From contig NZ_FPAU01000010.1 of the NCBI RefSeq assembly GCF_900116535.1, forward strand, positions 28,354 through 92,353: a stretch of DNA of 64,000 nucleotides. Direction: 5' to 3'. Positions within the stretch are counted from its first letter, which is position 1; the number at the start of each line of letters is the position of its first letter. The notes under the pieces were generated by a model. That model was given only the letters and a program-made list of their open reading frames with translations. It did not search any database and had not been told where the DNA came from. This document shows, piece after piece, positions 36,348-44,798 of the stretch. The DNA is from Kosakonia arachidis. GTDB taxonomy: Bacteria; Pseudomonadota; Gammaproteobacteria; Enterobacterales; Enterobacteriaceae. Made by a program: the position numbers and the translations under genes.

Positions 36348-37529
36348 TTAATTGCTGTTGACCGAGGAGACCAGATTCGCCAGATATTTATCAGTGATGC
36401 GCTGGCGTAAGGTCAGGTTTTCCAGTGGCGGTACCGGCGTATAGTCGTAATCGATATACAGTTTCCCGGCTTTCAGGGTCTCGGCGTCATTGGCGCTCTC
36501 GTCGAACCAGCAGGTGGCGTCAACGATGTAACCGTTGCTTTTCAGTTCACGAAACTTGGCGTTGATACCGTCGATGATGTCGCGAATAAGCGTCGCGGTG
36601 ATCGGCTTGTCGACTGCCCACATATGCGCATCCGCCATGGTGTCGGCGATAACCTGCGCGGTGCGTGTATAGTTTTCAAACAGGAAAAGCGGATCATCGG
36701 AGCAGGTACGGTTACCCCAGAAGCGGAAGCCGTCTTTGCGAATCAGCGTGGTCACACCCGCTTCGTTCAGCAGGTCGGCATCGGTGCCGGACTCCTGCAA
36801 ATCCCAGAAGACCGGGGTGCTGATGCCGGTGACGCCATTCACGCCAACGTTGGACAGTGTTTTGTGCCAGCCGACGGACTGGTCGATATACGCACGCAGG
36901 CCAAGTGCGCGGGCGGTCGCGTAGGCGGTTGCCGTCGCGTTCGCCACCGTATCCCAGGCGAGAAAATCCGGCCAGATCACCATCAGTTCGCGCTGGCTGA
37001 AGTTCTCGCGATACTTAATCGCATCGGAAATCGTTTTGCAGCCCCAGGCGCTGACATAACCGAAGGCGCGCAGTTTCTGGCAGACGGGGGCCAGCGCGGT
37101 AGCGACTTCCAGCGTGTCATAACCGGGAACGCCCAGAATACGCGGTTTTACGCCGGTGACGGCTTCGGCGGTCAGCAGCGCTTTCAGGCCAGTATATTTG
37201 CCGTTTTCGTCGGTGGTGCCGATGATATTGGAAATCGTCTGCGCCTGCGCATCATCACCGCTGCCTTCAGCGACGCGCACAACGACGATAACCGGTTTCG
37301 CCTGGTCGGCAATGGCTTGCAGAGAAGACGCCAGTGTACCTTTGGTGCCCGCTTTGGCGATGGCACTTTGCACGCTGGTAACAAGCACTGGTTCATTCAG
37401 TGGAAAGGTTGCCGCATCGGCATCGCTGGCAGTACATACCATACCGACAATGGCGGTTGAGACAGTGGAAATGACGCGCGTGCCGTCGTTGATTTCGACG
37501 ACCTGAACGCCATGATGATAATCACTCAT
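36348..37529 (-). CDS. FI: contractile tail sheath protein FI
   Basis: The 393-residue sheath protein (MSDYHHGVQVVEINDGTRVI, FAWSAMACR-type region absent, FWGNRTCSDDPLFLFENYTRT, ITDKYLANLVSSV) is a close P2 gpFI relative. It forms the contractile outer sheath whose shortening drives the tube. A likely Ogr box at 37602-37619 lies 73 bases upstream, giving a late promoter for FI onward. Confidence 0.95.
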   Translation of the reverse strand: MSDYHHGVQVVEINDGTRVISTVSTAIVGMVCTASDADAATFPLNEPVLVTSVQSAIAKAGTKGTLASSLQAIADQAKPVIVVVRVAEGSGDDAQAQTISNIIGTTDENGKYTGLKALLTAEAVTGVKPRILGVPGYDTLEVATALAPVCQKLRAFGYVSAWGCKTISDAIKYRENFSQRELMVIWPDFLAWDTVANATATAYATARALGLRAYIDQSVGWHKTLSNVGVNGVTGISTPVFWDLQESGTDADLLNEAGVTTLIRKDGFRFWGNRTCSDDPLFLFENYTRTAQVIADTMADAHMWAVDKPITATLIRDIIDGINAKFRELKSNGYIVDATCWFDESANDAETLKAGKLYIDYDYTPVPPLENLTLRQRITDKYLANLVSSVNSN

Positions 37530-37601
37530 CCGTTTAACTCCGTGGTGTTGGGGTGAGTGCTATTCTCCAGGCCGCAGTGGCTCAGCGCTATTTGTTGGGG
37601 T

Positions 37602-37619
37602 TGGGGCGGGGATGAAACA
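37602..37619 (-). promoter_or_regulatory. candidate Ogr box before FI
   Basis: Read leftwards: TGT-N12-CCA (TGTTTCATCCCCGCCCCA), one mismatch from the P2 late-promoter dyad TGT-N12-ACA, and at a suitable distance before FI. Confidence 0.5.
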
Positions 37620-37632
37620 ACAGGAGGGCGGC

Positions 37633-37656
37633 AAAAAAAACGGGCCGTAGCCCGTT
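37633..37656 (-). terminator. terminator behind tail-fibre cassette (copy 1)
   Basis: AACGGGCTACGGCCCGTTTTTTTT on the minus strand: a six-base stem, short loop and eight T residues, just behind G. Near-identical hairpins lie behind the other fibre gene and behind I. Confidence 0.85.
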
Positions 37657-37659
37657 GAT

Positions 37660-38253
37660 TTATGCTGGCTCGGTGGGCCAGGTGATGTTGGGCGCACTAG
37701 AGAGGTCAATGGCGTTTATCGCGTCGATATAATCCAGCACCTGATCGAGCCGGTTTTTTTCCGCGTCATTCAGCGTTCTGCCCGCCTGCAACTTAAGCTG
37801 TATAACGCTGATTGATGACATCGCCGTATCGATATGTTGCTGACGAAGCGCCTGCGCATCCTGAACTGCGGCTACGTGTTGTGCTTCGGCATTCGTAATC
37901 CATGCACTTCCATTCCAGCTGTCATAGGGCGTCGCGGGCTCAGTAGCAACAACTCCCTCTTTAAGCGGGCCGATATAATCGACTATTGAGGCGCTAAGAT
38001 CGGCCGTGGAATAGACGGTTTTCCCGCGATGATCTTCTTTCTGCTCCCACGCACTCCCCGTAAAAACAGCCACACATCCCTCAGCAACGGCACCGGGAGC
38101 AATATCTGTTGAACCGGCGGGAAGACCTACGCCAATCGCTAAAAACTCTTCGCTGGACCCGGTAAATTCGCCGGTTTGCGTAGAAAAGCTGTAAGCGGTG
38201 ATGTGTCCTGCTGTGGTAGCGATTTTTGCGTTATCCAATACTGCTGATGTCAT
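37660..38253 (-). CDS. G: tail fibre assembly chaperone (gpG-like)
   Basis: The 197-residue protein belongs to the Caudovirales tail-fibre assembly family: an N-terminal variable half, KTVYSTADLSASIVDYIGPL, then PYDSWNGSAWITNAEAQ and a helical C terminus with LQAGRTLNDAEKNRLDQVLDYIDAI. It overlaps the stop of the preceding fibre by one base, so it is coupled to that fibre (38253-39401), its probable client. The other fibre has no chaperone gene of its own. Confidence 0.88.
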   Translation of the reverse strand: MTSAVLDNAKIATTAGHITAYSFSTQTGEFTGSSEEFLAIGVGLPAGSTDIAPGAVAEGCVAVFTGSAWEQKEDHRGKTVYSTADLSASIVDYIGPLKEGVVATEPATPYDSWNGSAWITNAEAQHVAAVQDAQALRQQHIDTAMSSISVIQLKLQAGRTLNDAEKNRLDQVLDYIDAINAIDLSSAPNITWPTEPA

Positions 38254-39401
38254 TATGCAGCCCTCACAATGTAGTTAAATGTTACGTTACGCGGTCTGTT
38301 TTCAACAGCAGTAGGCACTGTCAGTGACGCATCAAATAAGAGGCCATAGTTTGTTACCGGCACTGAGGACTGAACTACAGGGGTATTTACATTGTTATTC
38401 CCTGAGTTAGTGATAGAGAATGAACCGCTTGCGCCAGTTGGTGTCACCACAGAACCTGAGGCGCCAACTGTATAAGCGACTAGACCAGCCCTGATATTAC
38501 GGATTGCGTCACCTTGAGTGCTCATCACTGCCCGCCCCGTATCAACACCCCTTCCATCATCCCATCCACGGATAAACTCACCTCGCAGATCCGGCAGAGT
38601 CAGCCCGGGATACGCCACCGCCAGCTTCGGGTATTGCGCTGCGTTGAACGCCGCACCGTTGCATTTCAGCCAGCCTGTCGGCGGTGTCGCCGATGACCAG
38701 GGAATGGGCACGCCAACCGGCAGTGCTGAACCGTCACCCAGGTTTAACGTTGATATTGCCGTTTTAACAAATTCCGTGGTGGCCAGTTGAGTATCATTTG
38801 CCGTTTGTCCCGCTGTGGGCGCTTTGGGTGTTCCGGTCAGCGTGGGACTGGCAATCGGCGCGTACTGAGTATGCGGATTGCTGGCTGCAATATGCTGGCT
38901 CAACAGGTTATCAGCATAGGCCTTTACTTCGATAACCTTGTCATCGACATACTTGCGCGTCGCCAGCACTACTGACGGATCAATTTTGAGTGTGATGGCT
39001 GCGGTAGAGGACACAATCAGCGCCATACGAATCGTCTGCGTGCGTCCGCTACCTTCGCCTAACAGCGGTTTGTAGGTTTCCGGGCAATTGGCGACGGCGA
39101 TCAGGACGCCATCGCTATCAAAGAGACCCAGCTCGCGAATCCAGTATCCTCCTTCGTTTTCCGGGATCACCTGCTCGGCGATAATTTGATTGGTATCCGC
39201 TGCATCGACTGTCAGTGTGTTTACTGCGCCGATGCGTTTTTGGTTAACCAACTGGGTTTGTGCCGGGTCGGGCGTAGGCAGGCTACCGTTGCCATCGCCA
39301 ACAGCCATTTGCGTAATATGGATTTGGGTGCCCAGCGCAGTTGCGTTCGCCAGCTTCGCCGCGCCCAGGTTGGTCAGAATGGCAAAATATTTTACAGTCA
39401 T
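38253..39401 (-). CDS. H: tail fibre H, collar-domain type
   Basis: The 382-residue fibre has a DUF3751-type N terminus (residues 1-~185: YFAILTNLGAAKLANATALG, EQVIPENEGGYWIRELGLFD, PSVVLATRKYVDDKVIEVKAY) that attaches to the baseplate. A short linker and a phage tail-collar-like domain follow (~225-300: PIPWSSATPPTGWLKCNGAAF, PDLRGEFIRGWDDGRG). The tip is glycine/asparagine-rich. The N-terminal half closely repeats the fibre at 39618-40568, while the rest is unrelated. It would give host specificity. Confidence 0.88.
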   Translation of the reverse strand: MTVKYFAILTNLGAAKLANATALGTQIHITQMAVGDGNGSLPTPDPAQTQLVNQKRIGAVNTLTVDAADTNQIIAEQVIPENEGGYWIRELGLFDSDGVLIAVANCPETYKPLLGEGSGRTQTIRMALIVSSTAAITLKIDPSVVLATRKYVDDKVIEVKAYADNLLSQHIAASNPHTQYAPIASPTLTGTPKAPTAGQTANDTQLATTEFVKTAISTLNLGDGSALPVGVPIPWSSATPPTGWLKCNGAAFNAAQYPKLAVAYPGLTLPDLRGEFIRGWDDGRGVDTGRAVMSTQGDAIRNIRAGLVAYTVGASGSVVTPTGASGSFSITNSGNNNVNTPVVQSSVPVTNYGLLFDASLTVPTAVENRPRNVTFNYIVRAA

Positions 39402-39578
39402 GCGTTCACTCTCAGGTTATCGATTGAGTAAACGGTATTGTCCGGGGCACATTGGGGCGGGGCCTATCAGTTAAGGTTGGTTACCAGGTGATACAACCCT
39501 GAGGGGAATGGCCTGCTGACGGCTGTGTCTTATCAGGCCTGTGGGGTGATCCTGGTCGGGTAAACGCCGCTACCCAAG

Positions 39579-39600
39579 AAAAAACGGGCCGCAGCCCGTG
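39579..39600 (-). terminator. terminator behind tail-fibre cassette (copy 2)
   Basis: On the minus strand CACGGGCTGCGGCCCGTTTTTTC: same stem as copies 1 and 3. It separates the two fibre genes. Confidence 0.82.
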
Positions 39601-39617
39601 GAAAGTTAACGAGGTGA

Positions 39618-40568
39618 TTAAAAACCGATCGCTAGAATGTCTATACCATTGGATGCACCGGTGTAAGAACGGATAGTGACGTTCTGTAAGGATTTTGCCA
39701 CAACAAAAATGGGCTGCGTGATATCGGTGAAGGGTGCTGAGCTTTCGGTATAGGTGACTTGTGTATTCAGGCAGGCGTTCGGAAAGGCCATTGGCCATGT
39801 GAAGACAGAGTTCTCGCCGTTGGTCGCGCTGGTTCCTACCTTCATCCACTGAATAATTAGCGCCTGTTTACCACCATTCAAAATACCGGGGATCTGAAAA
39901 TAACCGGCGGTGGCCAGCAAGCCACTTGCGGTTCCTGCCTGCACCAGGGAACTCAGCCCTAGATTGGTCTGCACACTGCTGACAAGCCCAGCATTCGCCA
40001 TCTCTTTCAATGCATTAGCAATAAGAGGGTATTGCGCATGCGGATTGCCCGCTGCGACGTGTTGACTCATCAGGTTATCTGCATATGTACGCACTTCAAT
40101 CGCTTTGTCATCAACATACTGCCGCGTCGCCAGCACCACCGACGGGTCGATTTTCAACGTGACGGCAGCCGTTGATGAGACGGTGAGCACCATGCGAATC
40201 GTCTGCGTGCGTCCGCTCCCCTCCTGCATTTGCGGTTTGTACGTTTCCGGGCAGTTAGCGACCGCAATCAGTACACCCGCATCATCATAGAGGCCAATTT
40301 CGCGGATCCAGAAACCGCCTTCCGTTTCCGGGATAACCTGCTCGGCAATTATCTGGCTGCTGTTATTAGGATCTACCGACAGTCGATTCAGCGGTGCAAT
40401 ACGCTGCTGGTTGAGCAGTTTTGTTTGCGATGGGTCTGGCATCGGTAGTACGCCGTTGGCATCGCCAACCGCCATCTGCGTGAGATTAAGTTTTGTGCCG
40501 AGCGAGGTGGCGTTTGCCAGCCTTGCAGCGCCCTGATTGGTCAGAATGGCAAAATATTTGGCAGTCAT
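39618..40568 (-). CDS. tail fibre H paralogue, gp53-like C-terminal domain
   Basis: The 316-residue protein shares the ~185-residue baseplate-binding N terminus of the other fibre (YFAILTNQGAARLANATSLG, EQVIPETEGGFWIREIGLYD, YVDDKAIEVRTYADNLMSQH). Its tip domain differs: QALIIQWMKVG, FTWPMAFPNACLNTQVTYTES, the pattern of gp53-like receptor-binding tips. It comes first in the late transcript, followed by its own terminator. It is not obviously truncated, though shorter than most P2 H proteins. Confidence 0.85.
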   Translation of the reverse strand: MTAKYFAILTNQGAARLANATSLGTKLNLTQMAVGDANGVLPMPDPSQTKLLNQQRIAPLNRLSVDPNNSSQIIAEQVIPETEGGFWIREIGLYDDAGVLIAVANCPETYKPQMQEGSGRTQTIRMVLTVSSTAAVTLKIDPSVVLATRQYVDDKAIEVRTYADNLMSQHVAAGNPHAQYPLIANALKEMANAGLVSSVQTNLGLSSLVQAGTASGLLATAGYFQIPGILNGGKQALIIQWMKVGTSATNGENSVFTWPMAFPNACLNTQVTYTESSAPFTDITQPIFVVAKSLQNVTIRSYTGASNGIDILAIGF

Positions 40569-40682
40569 GCGTTAACTCTCAGGTTGTTTGGTGAAGAATG
40601 AACGGTGACGCTATTTTCCGTTCAGCCACAGACGAACACCATTGAGCGGCGTTGGTTACTTACTGACACAACAAGCGTGATG

Positions 40683-40706
40683 AAAAAAAACGGGCCGCAG
40701 CCCGTT
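40683..40706 (-). terminator. terminator behind gene I (copy 3)
   Basis: AAACGGGCTGCGGCCCGTTTTTTTT on the minus strand: the same stem and T run as copies 1 and 2. It marks the upstream edge of the fibre region. Confidence 0.85.
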
Positions 40707-40722
40707 TCAGTAATGTGGTGGG

Positions 40723-41331
40723 TTATGAGATATAGACATCATCAATAAGATGAATAGCAGAAGCGGGGTAATACTCGCCACCAACCACAATCTCTTCCGG
40801 CATGTAAGGATAAACCGTCAGTTCTTCACCGAGGTAATAACCGACGCCAACATAAAACTCGCCGCTGGTGCTGAGGCTAATGTTCAATTCCGAAAGATGG
40901 CGGCTCGCTGGTTTGGCATCGTTGATCAGCCGCTCCAGCTCCTGGTACATCTGCTCGGTAATACCATTCTCTTGCACGCCAATGACCAGCCGGAACGTGC
41001 CGGGTTCAGCATTCTCCTGCCACCATTCGCGCAGCTCAATCAAGTAGCCGAGCGGTTCAACAACGCGTCGTAATGAGCTAATGGTTCCCTTGTGTTGATG
41101 AACAAAAAAAGCGGAGGCGATAATTTTACGTTTGGTCGCCTCGGGCCAGTTGTAATCCCAGCGATCGACAGAGAGCGCCCACGCCAGGTAAGGCAACAGA
41201 TCTGCCGGGCATGTTAGTGGATCCCATAACGTGCGCAGCGGCACCGGTACGCGTTCGATTTGAGCCGCTGCCTCTGCCGTTGCCACCTCCAGAACCGAGG
41301 AGCCAACGGGCAACAGGCGGTCATCACTCAT
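40723..41331 (-). CDS. I: baseplate protein gpI
   Basis: The 202-residue protein matches P2 gpI (RTLWDPLTCPADLLPYLAWALSVDRWDYNWPE, LIELREWW), a baseplate wedge component that links J to the fibres. It overlaps J by eight bases. The C-terminal extension (VYPYMPEEIVVGGEYYPASA) may fit the fibres of this element. Confidence 0.93.
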   Translation of the reverse strand: MSDDRLLPVGSSVLEVATAEAAAQIERVPVPLRTLWDPLTCPADLLPYLAWALSVDRWDYNWPEATKRKIIASAFFVHQHKGTISSLRRVVEPLGYLIELREWWQENAEPGTFRLVIGVQENGITEQMYQELERLINDAKPASRHLSELNISLSTSGEFYVGVGYYLGEELTVYPYMPEEIVVGGEYYPASAIHLIDDVYIS

Positions 41332-42232
41332 CGGTGCCTCCTGTATTAATGCTCCAGGCGGTGCAGTACGAGGCCTGGTTTTTCTCCAGTACCAGATCGC
41401 TTTGCGGCGCGCTCAGCTCTACGCGTTGCACACCTTCAACGTGCAACGCAGCGTAAATGGCCGACTGGCGGATATCGCGACCCAGCCGGCGCTGTGTGGT
41501 GATATAGGCTTTAAGTTGCTGTTCGGCGGCCTGACGAATTGGTTCCGATTCTGGTCCCGGGTAAAAATAGAGCGTGGCGTCAATCTGGTACGGCACAATT
41601 TCCGCGCTTTGTACCGTCACACGGTCGCCAATCGGGCGGACATCTTCTGCGTTCAGCGCGTTTTCAACGATGGCGACCAGCTCGTCGCTGGCTCTGCCAT
41701 CGCCTTCGCGTGAGAGCACAGAGATGGTGATATACGCCGGATTTGGGCTGATCACGGAGATATCGGCAACCCGGCCATCTGCGCTGCGACCATGGTATTC
41801 ATAAGCGCCTTCCGGCCCGGCCACGCTTAAGCCTTCAAAGGCCTGCTGCGCACGCAGTCGCAGGTCTTTATCAGACTCCATCACTGCGGTAGTCGGCGGG
41901 ATGGTGCTGTTATCGGCAGGCGTGATCACCAGTCGCGAGGTATTGCTGTTAGCGGCAATCACATCAAGATCATTACCTGCTGCGTACGCCAGCATCACCG
42001 CGCGGGCGGCTTCATTGACGCGCTGGCGCCACAGTACTTCGCGATAAGCGTTCTCTTCAAGAAACTTAGTTAGCGGCTCAGATTCCAGCGCCAGCGTACG
42101 GGCGATGGCCTCCTGCTCGTCGGCAGGAAACAGGGAAATAAGCGTTGCCTTGCGTTCGGTAAGAAGACTCTCGTAATCAAGTTCCTCAACCACATTGGGC
42201 GCGGGCAACTGGCTCAGATCGATAATCGGCAT
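41324..42232 (-). CDS. J: baseplate wedge protein gpJ
   Basis: The 302-residue gpJ (MPIIDLSQLPAPNVVEELDYESLL, YEYHGRSADGRVADISVISPNPAYI) is a T4 gp6-like baseplate wedge. It overlaps I and begins four bases behind W. Confidence 0.95.
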   Translation of the reverse strand: MPIIDLSQLPAPNVVEELDYESLLTERKATLISLFPADEQEAIARTLALESEPLTKFLEENAYREVLWRQRVNEAARAVMLAYAAGNDLDVIAANSNTSRLVITPADNSTIPPTTAVMESDKDLRLRAQQAFEGLSVAGPEGAYEYHGRSADGRVADISVISPNPAYITISVLSREGDGRASDELVAIVENALNAEDVRPIGDRVTVQSAEIVPYQIDATLYFYPGPESEPIRQAAEQQLKAYITTQRRLGRDIRQSAIYAALHVEGVQRVELSAPQSDLVLEKNQASYCTAWSINTGGTDE

Positions 42233-42236
42233 GGTT

Positions 42237-42584
42237 TTAACTCACTGGAAGGGTTAACGAAAGGGATTCGCCGGTACTGGCGAGCTGTCCGGTCAGATTG
42301 ACAATCATCTTGCCGTCGAACTGCCGTTCGGTTGTTACTGCGCTCAGCGTGATACGCGGTTCCCATTTCAACAGTGCCATATAGCAGGCGGCCTGAATCT
42401 GCAGCGCCAGCGCCGGGGTTTGTGGCTGGTCGATCATCTCAAACAGCAGCGAGCCGTAATCGCGGCGCATGACCCGTGAGCCAACAGGTGTGCGCAGAAT
42501 ATCGCTGATGCTCTGGCGGATATGTTCGGTGTCGGTCAGACGCTGGCCGGTGATGCGGTCAAAGCCGATGTATTGCACTGTCAT
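42237..42584 (-). CDS. W: baseplate protein gpW
   Basis: The 115-residue product (MTVQYIGFDRITGQRLTDTEHIRQSISDILRTPVGSRVMRRDYGS) is the T4 gp25-like wedge component with lysozyme-like fold but no activity. It overlaps V by four bases. Confidence 0.95.
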   Translation of the reverse strand: MTVQYIGFDRITGQRLTDTEHIRQSISDILRTPVGSRVMRRDYGSLLFEMIDQPQTPALALQIQAACYMALLKWEPRITLSAVTTERQFDGKMIVNLTGQLASTGESLSLTLPVS

Positions 42585-43216
42585 AGAGGCGCTCCTGTTG
42601 TACCGCCGCTGTCGCCGGGGTGTTGATGGGTATGCAGTACTTTGCCGTTGGAGGACAACGAACCGCCGCTGTGCGAAATATTGCCGCTCATCGTGCCGCC
42701 TTTTTGCACCTCCAGCGTGCTGGTGATGAGTTTGTTGGTACAGACCACTTCCGGGGTATCAAGCGTGATGCGGGTGGAGGCAACAACCTTCACTTCCGGC
42801 ACAGTGACGGTGACGGATTGGGAGGCGGTGATGTCGGCGGTTTTAATGCCGCTGACTTTCAACGCGCTGTTTTGTGGTTCGTATTCGAACACCGCGCCAT
42901 CGGGGAAGGCGACATGCCAGGCATCCGCCGAAACGGAAGGCGCCGGGTTGTCGTCAGAAAAAATACCCGGTAGCACAAAGGCGGTGTCGAGTTCGCCGCC
43001 GACCGCCAGCAGTAAAACCTGCTCGCCGACCGAGGGCGCCCACCACGTGCGTGAATGTCCGGCGCGGTGGGTTAACCACTGCAACCACTGAGTGACGATG
43101 CCGCCTGTCTGCACTCGACAACGCCCTGAACTCAGGTCGATGTCGACGATAATCCCGGTACGGATCATATTGCGCAGCGCGCGGGCCATTTCCTGGAGCG
43201 AGAGTTGTGTGTTCAT
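42581..43216 (-). CDS. V: baseplate spike protein gpV
   Basis: The 211-residue product has the P2 gpV length and sequence pattern: an OB-fold start (ALRNMIRTGIIVDIDLSSGRCRVQTGG), WWAPSVGEQVLLLAVGGELD, and a C-terminal beta-helical spike ending LHTHQHPGDSGGTTGAPL with the HxH iron-binding motif. It is the needle that pierces the outer membrane. ATG 43216 is preferred over the longer frame from 43294. An Ogr box lies 48 bases upstream. Confidence 0.95.
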   Translation of the reverse strand: MNTQLSLQEMARALRNMIRTGIIVDIDLSSGRCRVQTGGIVTQWLQWLTHRAGHSRTWWAPSVGEQVLLLAVGGELDTAFVLPGIFSDDNPAPSVSADAWHVAFPDGAVFEYEPQNSALKVSGIKTADITASQSVTVTVPEVKVVASTRITLDTPEVVCTNKLITSTLEVQKGGTMSGNISHSGGSLSSNGKVLHTHQHPGDSGGTTGAPL

Positions 43217-43263
43217 AGCGGAAATGATGCTATGTGGCCCCGGCTTTGAAAAACGGACAAGGC

Positions 43264-43281
43264 TGTCCGGCCTTTGGCACA
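43264..43281 (-). promoter_or_regulatory. Ogr box of the V late promoter
   Basis: TGT-N12-ACA exactly (leftwards TGTGCCAAAGGCCGGACA), centred 57 bases before the V start in the gap where P2 would have gene S. Confidence 0.65.
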
Positions 43282-43303
43282 ACGCGGAGCACATTTGTGG
43301 GCG

Positions 43304-43771
43304 TTATGAAGCCCAGCGGCTCACCAGTTCACCGTTGATATAGAGCTCAACCGGGCGGGTAACCAGTGCTGGCGGCAGCGGCTCTGGCAGCGTCTCAGCG
43401 TGCAGCACGCCATCAATTTCCGTCACCCTGGTACGCTCTGTCAGTTGCAGGATAATCGTCACATCCTGCGTACCGTCGCTGTTGGTCGTCAGCGACCAGC
43501 TAAAGCAGCCGCGCTGTCCCGCCTCGACGGTGAGAATGTCTGGCTGGTTGTCGCGCAGCCAGGCCATGATCGGCACAAAAATCGTATCGATATCGCCGAA
43601 GAAAGCGCTGATGGCGATGTTGAGGTTGAACTGTTTTTCAAACGACAGCGAAGGGGCAAAGGTGGCGGTATTGCTGCCTTTGTCCACCCACAGCCGCAGC
43701 GTATCGGGGTTGGTGTGCAGCGCCGGGACAGCATCAGTCAGGGCGTTGCGCAGCGTGTTGGGTTTTAGCAT
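43304..43771 (-). CDS. R: tail completion protein gpR
   Basis: The 155-residue product (MLKPNTLRNALTDAVPALHTNPDTLRLWVDKGSNTATFA, PVELYINGELVSRWAS) matches P2 gpR. Its usual partner gpS should follow at once, but the next 87 bases are noncoding and V begins. It overlaps lysC by 38 bases. Confidence 0.93.
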   Translation of the reverse strand: MLKPNTLRNALTDAVPALHTNPDTLRLWVDKGSNTATFAPSLSFEKQFNLNIAISAFFGDIDTIFVPIMAWLRDNQPDILTVEAGQRGCFSWSLTTNSDGTQDVTIILQLTERTRVTEIDGVLHAETLPEPLPPALVTRPVELYINGELVSRWAS

Positions 43772-44024
43772 TTATCTCATCCTGGCAGTGTTTAACGGTT
43801 TCAACTTGCAGTGCGCAATTCTCAAGTGCGCGTTCAAGCTGACGGATATCGGCGCTTAAATCGCCGTTAGTTTGCGGATCGCTGCCTGGCATCGGACACA
43901 GGCTGACCTGCGGGCAACGGTTGTAAACAGTGACCGGCAGAGGGGCAGGCGGGGCGCTGGTGCACCCGGCGCACAGCATCAGGTAGCTGAGTGTTATACC
44001 AGCGGCGAAAGGCGTCATTTTCAT
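43734..44024 (-). CDS. lysC: LysC, Rz1-like outer membrane spanin lipoprotein
   Basis: The 96-residue protein is encoded almost half inside lysB in another frame, the classic Rz/Rz1 arrangement. Its signal peptide ends in the lipobox LCAGC; the mature start is proline-rich (APPAPLP). The spanin pair fuses inner and outer membrane in the last step of lysis. The chosen start (MKMTPFAAG) gives the P2 length. Confidence 0.88.
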   Translation of the reverse strand: MKMTPFAAGITLSYLMLCAGCTSAPPAPLPVTVYNRCPQVSLCPMPGSDPQTNGDLSADIRQLERALENCALQVETVKHCQDEINAKTQHAAQRPD

Positions 44025-44292
44025 GGAGTAACCTTGTGATGGTTTGTTCGCGGCGTACGGCCTGTTCGCTGGCGGCATTGAGTTGCTGACGCAGCGCCAC
44101 CTGCGCCTGCTCGTTACTGACCGCCAGCGCATCCGCAGCGGCGCGCTGCGTTTTCAGTTGCGCGATGGTGTTGTTCTGCTCGCGCGTAAGCTGAGTAGAT
44201 TGCGAAAGCGCGCTGCGCAGCGCGTGGTTTTGCTGCACCAGCCATATTGCGCCCAGCACGGCGAGTAGCAGGGCAATCAGTCGGACGGTCAT
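43867..44292 (-). CDS. lysB: LysB, Rz-like inner membrane spanin
   Basis: The 141-residue protein starts MTVRLIALLLAVLGAIWLV (one membrane helix) followed by a periplasmic coiled coil (HALRSALSQSTQLTREQNNTIAQLKTQ). Length equals P2 LysB. It overlaps the endolysin by four bases and contains lysC. Confidence 0.88.
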   Translation of the reverse strand: MTVRLIALLLAVLGAIWLVQQNHALRSALSQSTQLTREQNNTIAQLKTQRAAADALAVSNEQAQVALRQQLNAASEQAVRREQTITRLLHENDAFRRWYNTQLPDAVRRVHQRPACPSAGHCLQPLPAGQPVSDARQRSAN

Positions 44293-44798
44293 TTCACCCC
44301 CTTCAGGCACCAGGTGTGCTCGCGGTTGCGGCGGTTTTCCAGGCCGCGATTACGATCGCCGTTGATAAACACCCAGCGCGGCAGCTGATCGCAGGCCTGT
44401 TGCCACTGTTTGTGGTTGATAAACCACACCAGCGTCGAACTGCAGGCGGCAGTGGTGCCGACGTTAAAGGCGAAACTGACCACCGCGTCATAGACCTGGG
44501 GCGGCATGACAACCGGAGCGCAGGTTGCCAGCCGTTGCTCTACATGCAGTACATCGGCAACCAGATTCACCGCCGCTTCTTTTTCGCTGATATCCCGCGT
44601 TGGCACGACGCCAGCGGTGTGGCCAATACCGGATGTCCAGACGCCAGCGCTACACTGGTATGGACGCAGACGACAGCCTTCCAGATCGGCAATCAGCGCC
44701 AGCCCCTGCTGTGAGGTATGCAGTAAACGAAAATCCGGCACCAGTACCGCCAGTGTCAGCACCGCTGCAGCGCTACAACGCTTAACGGGTAAGCCCAT
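44289..44798 (-). CDS. SAR-type endolysin (GH24 lysozyme)
   Basis: The 169-residue muramidase has an N-terminal weakly hydrophobic helix (residues ~8-20, CSAAAVLTLAVLV) typical of signal-arrest-release endolysins. The catalytic triad follows the P1-type pattern E40-x8-C49-x5-T55 (EGCRLRPYQCSAGVWTSGIGHT region), with Cys in place of the usual Asp. Cys8 in the membrane helix could trade disulphides with Cys42 or Cys49 to keep the enzyme off until release. It overlaps the holin by 17 bases. Confidence 0.9.
   Translation of the reverse strand: MGLPVKRCSAAAVLTLAVLVPDFRLLHTSQQGLALIADLEGCRLRPYQCSAGVWTSGIGHTAGVVPTRDISEKEAAVNLVADVLHVEQRLATCAPVVMPPQVYDAVVSFAFNVGTTAACSSTLVWFINHKQWQQACDQLPRWVFINGDRNRGLENRRNREHTWCLKGVK

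Noticed and set aside
39481..39849. Leftward frame overlapping the end of the first fibre gene
   Set aside because: Overlaps the real fibre gene in another frame, crosses the terminator hairpin and has Arg/His-rich composition.
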